Part shown: positions 6,623 through 8,967 of the stretch, in pieces
Layout of the letters: each line of letters opens with the position of its first letter
Numbering within the stretch: position 1 is the first letter of the stretch
NCBI GenBank assembly: GCA_002377245.1
Contig: DFPL01000110.1
Span: 1 to 8,967, forward strand
Source of the DNA: Enterobacteriaceae bacterium UBA3516
Lineage (GTDB): Bacteria > Pseudomonadota > Gammaproteobacteria > Enterobacterales > Enterobacteriaceae
Direction: 5' to 3'
Length of the DNA: 8,967 bases
The notes under the pieces: generated by a model
The model's input: the letters and a program-made list of their open reading frames with translations, nothing else
Database searches by the model: none
Told to the model about the DNA's origin: nothing
Program-made: the position numbers and the translations under genes

Positions 6623-7636
6623 ATGAAGACAAAACTGATAGTGCAACTGAGCGCGCTGGCACTGGCCGGTAGCGTGATGGCCGCCCAGGCGGCAGACCGC
6701 ATCGCCTTTATTCCCAAGCTGGTCGGCGTGGGCTTCTTTACCAGCGGCGGTAACGGCGCGAAAGAGGCGGGCAAAGATCTAGGTGTGGATGTGACCTATG
6801 ACGGCCCGACGGAACCCAGCGTTTCCGGCCAGGTTCAGCTTATTAACAACTTCGTCAACCAGGGCTACAAGGCGATTATCGTCTCGGCGGTCTCACCGGA
6901 TGGCCTCTGTCCGGCGCTGAAACGCGCGATGCAGCGCGGCGTCAAAATTCTGACCTGGGATTCCGATACCAAGCCGGAGTGCCGCAGCATTTACATCAAC
7001 CAGGGGACGCCGGAACAGCTCGGCGGACTGCTGGTCGAGATGGCCGGCAAGCAGGTCACCAAACCCGATGCCAAAGTCGCTTTCTTCTACTCCAGCCCAA
7101 CGGTGACCGACCAGAACCAGTGGGTGAAGGAGGCGAAAGCCAAAATCGAGAAAGATCATCCGCAGTGGCAAATCGTCACTACCCAGTTTGGTTATAACGA
7201 CGCCACTAAGTCGCTGCAAACCGCAGAAGGGATCTTAAAAGCGTACCCGGATCTGGATGCGATCATCGCCCCGGATGCCAACGCACTGCCCGCGGCGGCG
7301 CAGGCGGCGGAGAACCTGAAACGGGAAGGGGTAGCGATCGTCGGCTTCAGTACGCCGAACGTGATGCGTCCTTATGTAGAGCGCGGCACGGTGAAAGCCT
7401 TTGGTCTGTGGGATGTGGTGCAACAGGGCAAAATTTCGGTGAACGTGGCTGAGCATATGCTCAAAAAAGGCGATTTGAACGTGGGTGACAGCGTTGAGGT
7501 GAAAGATCTCGGGACGCTGAAAGTAGAGCCTAACAGCGTGCAGGGCTATCAGTATGAGGCGAAAGGCAATGGCATTGTGCTGCTGCCGGAGCGCGTGGTG
7601 TTCACCAAAGAGAACATTGGTAAATACGACTTCTGA
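6623..7636 (+). CDS. lsrB: Periplasmic AI-2-binding protein LsrB
   Basis: LsrB captures AI-2, as its cyclic R-THMF form, in the periplasm and delivers it to LsrCD. The preprotein has 337 residues. A Sec signal peptide is clear: MKTK, a hydrophobic core to about residue 19, and AQA at 21-23 as likely cleavage site. All six residues known to contact AI-2 in Salmonella LsrB (K35, D116, D166, Q167, P220, A222) are present here, shifted by three, as Lys32, Asp113, Asp163, Gln164, Pro217 and Ala219. Strong AI-2 binding is therefore expected. ATG 6623 follows TTGGAG at 6611-6616. An in-frame TTG at 6611 would add four residues but lies in that ribosome site, so it is rejected. lsrF starts 12 bases after the stop. 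Confidence 0.97.
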   Translation: MKTKLIVQLSALALAGSVMAAQAADRIAFIPKLVGVGFFTSGGNGAKEAGKDLGVDVTYDGPTEPSVSGQVQLINNFVNQGYKAIIVSAVSPDGLCPALKRAMQRGVKILTWDSDTKPECRSIYINQGTPEQLGGLLVEMAGKQVTKPDAKVAFFYSSPTVTDQNQWVKEAKAKIEKDHPQWQIVTTQFGYNDATKSLQTAEGILKAYPDLDAIIAPDANALPAAAQAAENLKREGVAIVGFSTPNVMRPYVERGTVKAFGLWDVVQQGKISVNVAEHMLKKGDLNVGDSVEVKDLGTLKVEPNSVQGYQYEAKGNGIVLLPERVVFTKENIGKYDF

Positions 7637-7647
7637 CGGGGGAAACG

Positions 7648-8535
7648 ATGGCGGATTTAGATGACATTAAAGACGGCAAAGATTTCGGGTTTGAGACGCC
7701 GCAAAAGAACGTACCTTACACGCTGAAAGGCTGCGGGGCGCTGGACTGGGGCATGCAGTCGCGCCTCTCACGGATTTTTAATCCGCAGAGCAACCGCACG
7801 GTGATGCTGGCGTTTGACCACGGCTACTTCCAGGGGCCGACCACCGGGCTTGAGCGCATCGACCTCTCTATTGCGCCGCTGTTTGGTGAAACGGATGTGC
7901 TGATGTGTACCCGTGGGGTGCTGCGTAGCCAGGTGCCGCCCGCGACCAATAAGCCAGTGGTACTGCGGGCATCAGGCGGTAACTCTATTCTGACTGAGCT
8001 GTCGAACGAGTGCGTGGCGGTGGCCATGGAGGATGCGCTGCGCCTGAACGTTTGTGCGGTGGCGGCCCAGGTCTATATCGGCAGCGAGCATGAACATCAG
8101 TCAATTAATAACATCATTAAGCTGGTGGATGCCGGTAATCGCTATGGCGTGCCGACGCTGGCGGTTACCGGGGTAGGAAAAGAGATGGCGAGGGATGCGC
8201 GCTATTTTTCGCTGGCCAGCCGTATCGCCGCCGAAATGGGGGCGCAGTTTGTGAAAACCTATTTTGTGGAAGAGGGGTTTGAGAAGGTGACCGCCAGTTG
8301 CCCGGTGCCGATTGTCATCGCCGGCGGCAAGAAGTTACCAGAGCTTGAGGCATTAGAGATGTGTTTTCGCGCCATCGACCAGGGGGCGTCCGGCGTGGAC
8401 ATGGGGCGCAATATTTTCCAGTCCAGCGCGCCGCTCGCCATGCTTAAAGCCGTGAAGAAAGTGGTTCATGAGAACATAAGCGCACGTGAGGCGTATCAGT
8501 TCTGGCAGGAAGAGAAACAGGGAGAACAGAAATGA
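7648..8535 (+). CDS. lsrF: Phospho-AI-2 thiolase LsrF
   Basis: LsrF catalyses the last step of phospho-AI-2 breakdown: it transfers the acetyl group of 3-hydroxy-2,4-pentadione-5-phosphate to CoA, giving acetyl-CoA and dihydroxyacetone phosphate. It belongs to the class I aldolase-like (DeoC/FbaB) barrel family. The 295 residues align closely with E. coli LsrF (about 291). Lys203 in FVKTYFVEEG falls at the same position as the reported active-site lysine. The phosphate-site stretches VIAGGKK and GVDMGRN are also present near the C-terminus. The N-terminus MADLDDIKDGKDF is as in E. coli, which supports ATG 7648, preceded by GGGGGA. The TGA overlaps the lsrG start (ATGA). Confidence 0.96.
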   Translation: MADLDDIKDGKDFGFETPQKNVPYTLKGCGALDWGMQSRLSRIFNPQSNRTVMLAFDHGYFQGPTTGLERIDLSIAPLFGETDVLMCTRGVLRSQVPPATNKPVVLRASGGNSILTELSNECVAVAMEDALRLNVCAVAAQVYIGSEHEHQSINNIIKLVDAGNRYGVPTLAVTGVGKEMARDARYFSLASRIAAEMGAQFVKTYFVEEGFEKVTASCPVPIVIAGGKKLPELEALEMCFRAIDQGASGVDMGRNIFQSSAPLAMLKAVKKVVHENISAREAYQFWQEEKQGEQK

Positions 8536-8825
8536 ATGTGACGCTGGTGGAGATCAACATTAAGCCGGACAAAGTGGATGAGTTTCTTGAGGTGTTTCGC
8601 GCCAATCACGAGGGCGCAATTCAGGAGCCGGGAAATCTGCGTTTTGATGTGTTGCAGGACAGCAAAGTGAAAACGCGGTTTTTTATCTATGAGGCGTACA
8701 AGGATGAGGCTGCGGTTCTGGCCCACAAAGAGACGCCGCACTATCTCGCCTGCGTAGAGAAGCTGGAGGCGTTGATGTCGGAGCCACGTAAGAAGCGGAC
8801 GTTTGTGGGGCTGATGCCGGAATAG
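8532..8825 (+). CDS. lsrG: Phospho-AI-2 isomerase LsrG
   Basis: LsrG converts phospho-AI-2 to 3-hydroxy-2,4-pentadione-5-phosphate, the substrate of LsrF, and so helps end the induction signal. The protein has 97 residues (E. coli 96) and is a small ABM-type dimeric ferredoxin-like enzyme. Recognisable stretches are LVEINIKPDKVDEF (5-18), NLRFDVLQD, FIYEAYKDE and PHYLACVEKLEALM. ATG 8532 overlaps the lsrF stop by four bases and follows GGGAG at 8520-8524. It is the last gene of the operon here. In E. coli tam follows it, whereas here a repeat element begins 24 bp after the stop. Confidence 0.97.
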   Translation: MNVTLVEINIKPDKVDEFLEVFRANHEGAIQEPGNLRFDVLQDSKVKTRFFIYEAYKDEAAVLAHKETPHYLACVEKLEALMSEPRKKRTFVGLMPE

Positions 8826-8848
8826 CAGTTTGGTCTGGTGCGCGGTGT

Positions 8849-8967
8849 TCCCCTCATCCCAAAGGGTTGAGGTATCCGGTCAAGTAGGTTGGGGCTGTTT
8901 TTCACCCTCTCCCTTGAGGGCTGAGGGATCCCCACAAAATAATACGAGCACGGACAGTCCCCTCGCC
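8849..8967. repeat. Dispersed palindromic repeat element, right copy (cut by window end)
   Basis: It starts with TTCCCCTCATCCC, the same terminal sequence as the left element. A hairpin follows (CCTCATCCC 8852-8860, loop AAA, GGGTTGAGG 8864-8872, one mismatch), then a second interrupted hairpin (CCCTC 8905-8909 with GAGGG 8923-8927, enclosing CCCT 8911-8914 with AGGG 8917-8920). Bases 8923-8964 are the inverted copy of 184-225, differing only opposite left positions 197, 209 and 222. The element is inverted relative to the left copy and runs off the window. No clear T-run follows either hairpin on the plus strand, but they may still act as 3' ends or stabilisers of the lsr mRNA. Confidence 0.7.

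Noticed and set aside
134..8967. A new system hidden among the main genes
   Set aside because: All eight genes match the known Lsr AI-2 import and processing system in order, length and key residues, so none of them is novel in function.

Overview
The window holds a complete lsr locus, the system that imports and processes the quorum-sensing signal autoinducer-2 (AI-2). Protein similarity to the E. coli and Salmonella Lsr proteins is high throughout, recognised from memory rather than by a search. Gene order is the classical enterobacterial one. GC-rich codon use and the dispersed GC-rich palindromic repeats at both ends point to Enterobacterales of the Enterobacter/Klebsiella type; genus cannot be fixed from this window.

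Layout: positions 1-150 are unassigned and hold only a short open frame of unknown nature and a small inverted repeat. Positions 151-310 are a 160-bp repeat element with imperfect terminal inverted repeats and internal hairpins. On the minus strand are lsrK (283-1875, AI-2 kinase) and, upstream of it in the same transcription direction, lsrR (1919-2890, repressor). A 216-bp divergent control region (2891-3106) follows. On the plus strand lie lsrA (3107-4597), lsrC (4594-5628), lsrD (5629-6606), lsrB (6623-7636), lsrF (7648-8535) and lsrG (8532-8825). They are packed with overlaps or gaps of at most 16 bp, so they read as one operon. From about 8849 to the window end is a second repeat element, inverted relative to the first.

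How the genes work together (known from E. coli/Salmonella): LsrB binds AI-2 in the periplasm and LsrC/LsrD form the membrane channel powered by LsrA. LsrK phosphorylates incoming AI-2. Phospho-AI-2 releases LsrR from the divergent promoters, and LsrG then LsrF break the phospho-signal down to central metabolites. All the key motifs I checked are intact, so the system looks functional.

The system itself is well described, and I found no new enzymatic system. The points worth a second look are: (1) an inverted pair of the same repeat bracketing the locus; (2) the left repeat supplying the last ten codons and stop of lsrK; (3) two candidate LsrR operators in the control region with the same arm sequence and the same 21-bp spacer; (4) smaller structural features in the control region and at the lsrR ends.
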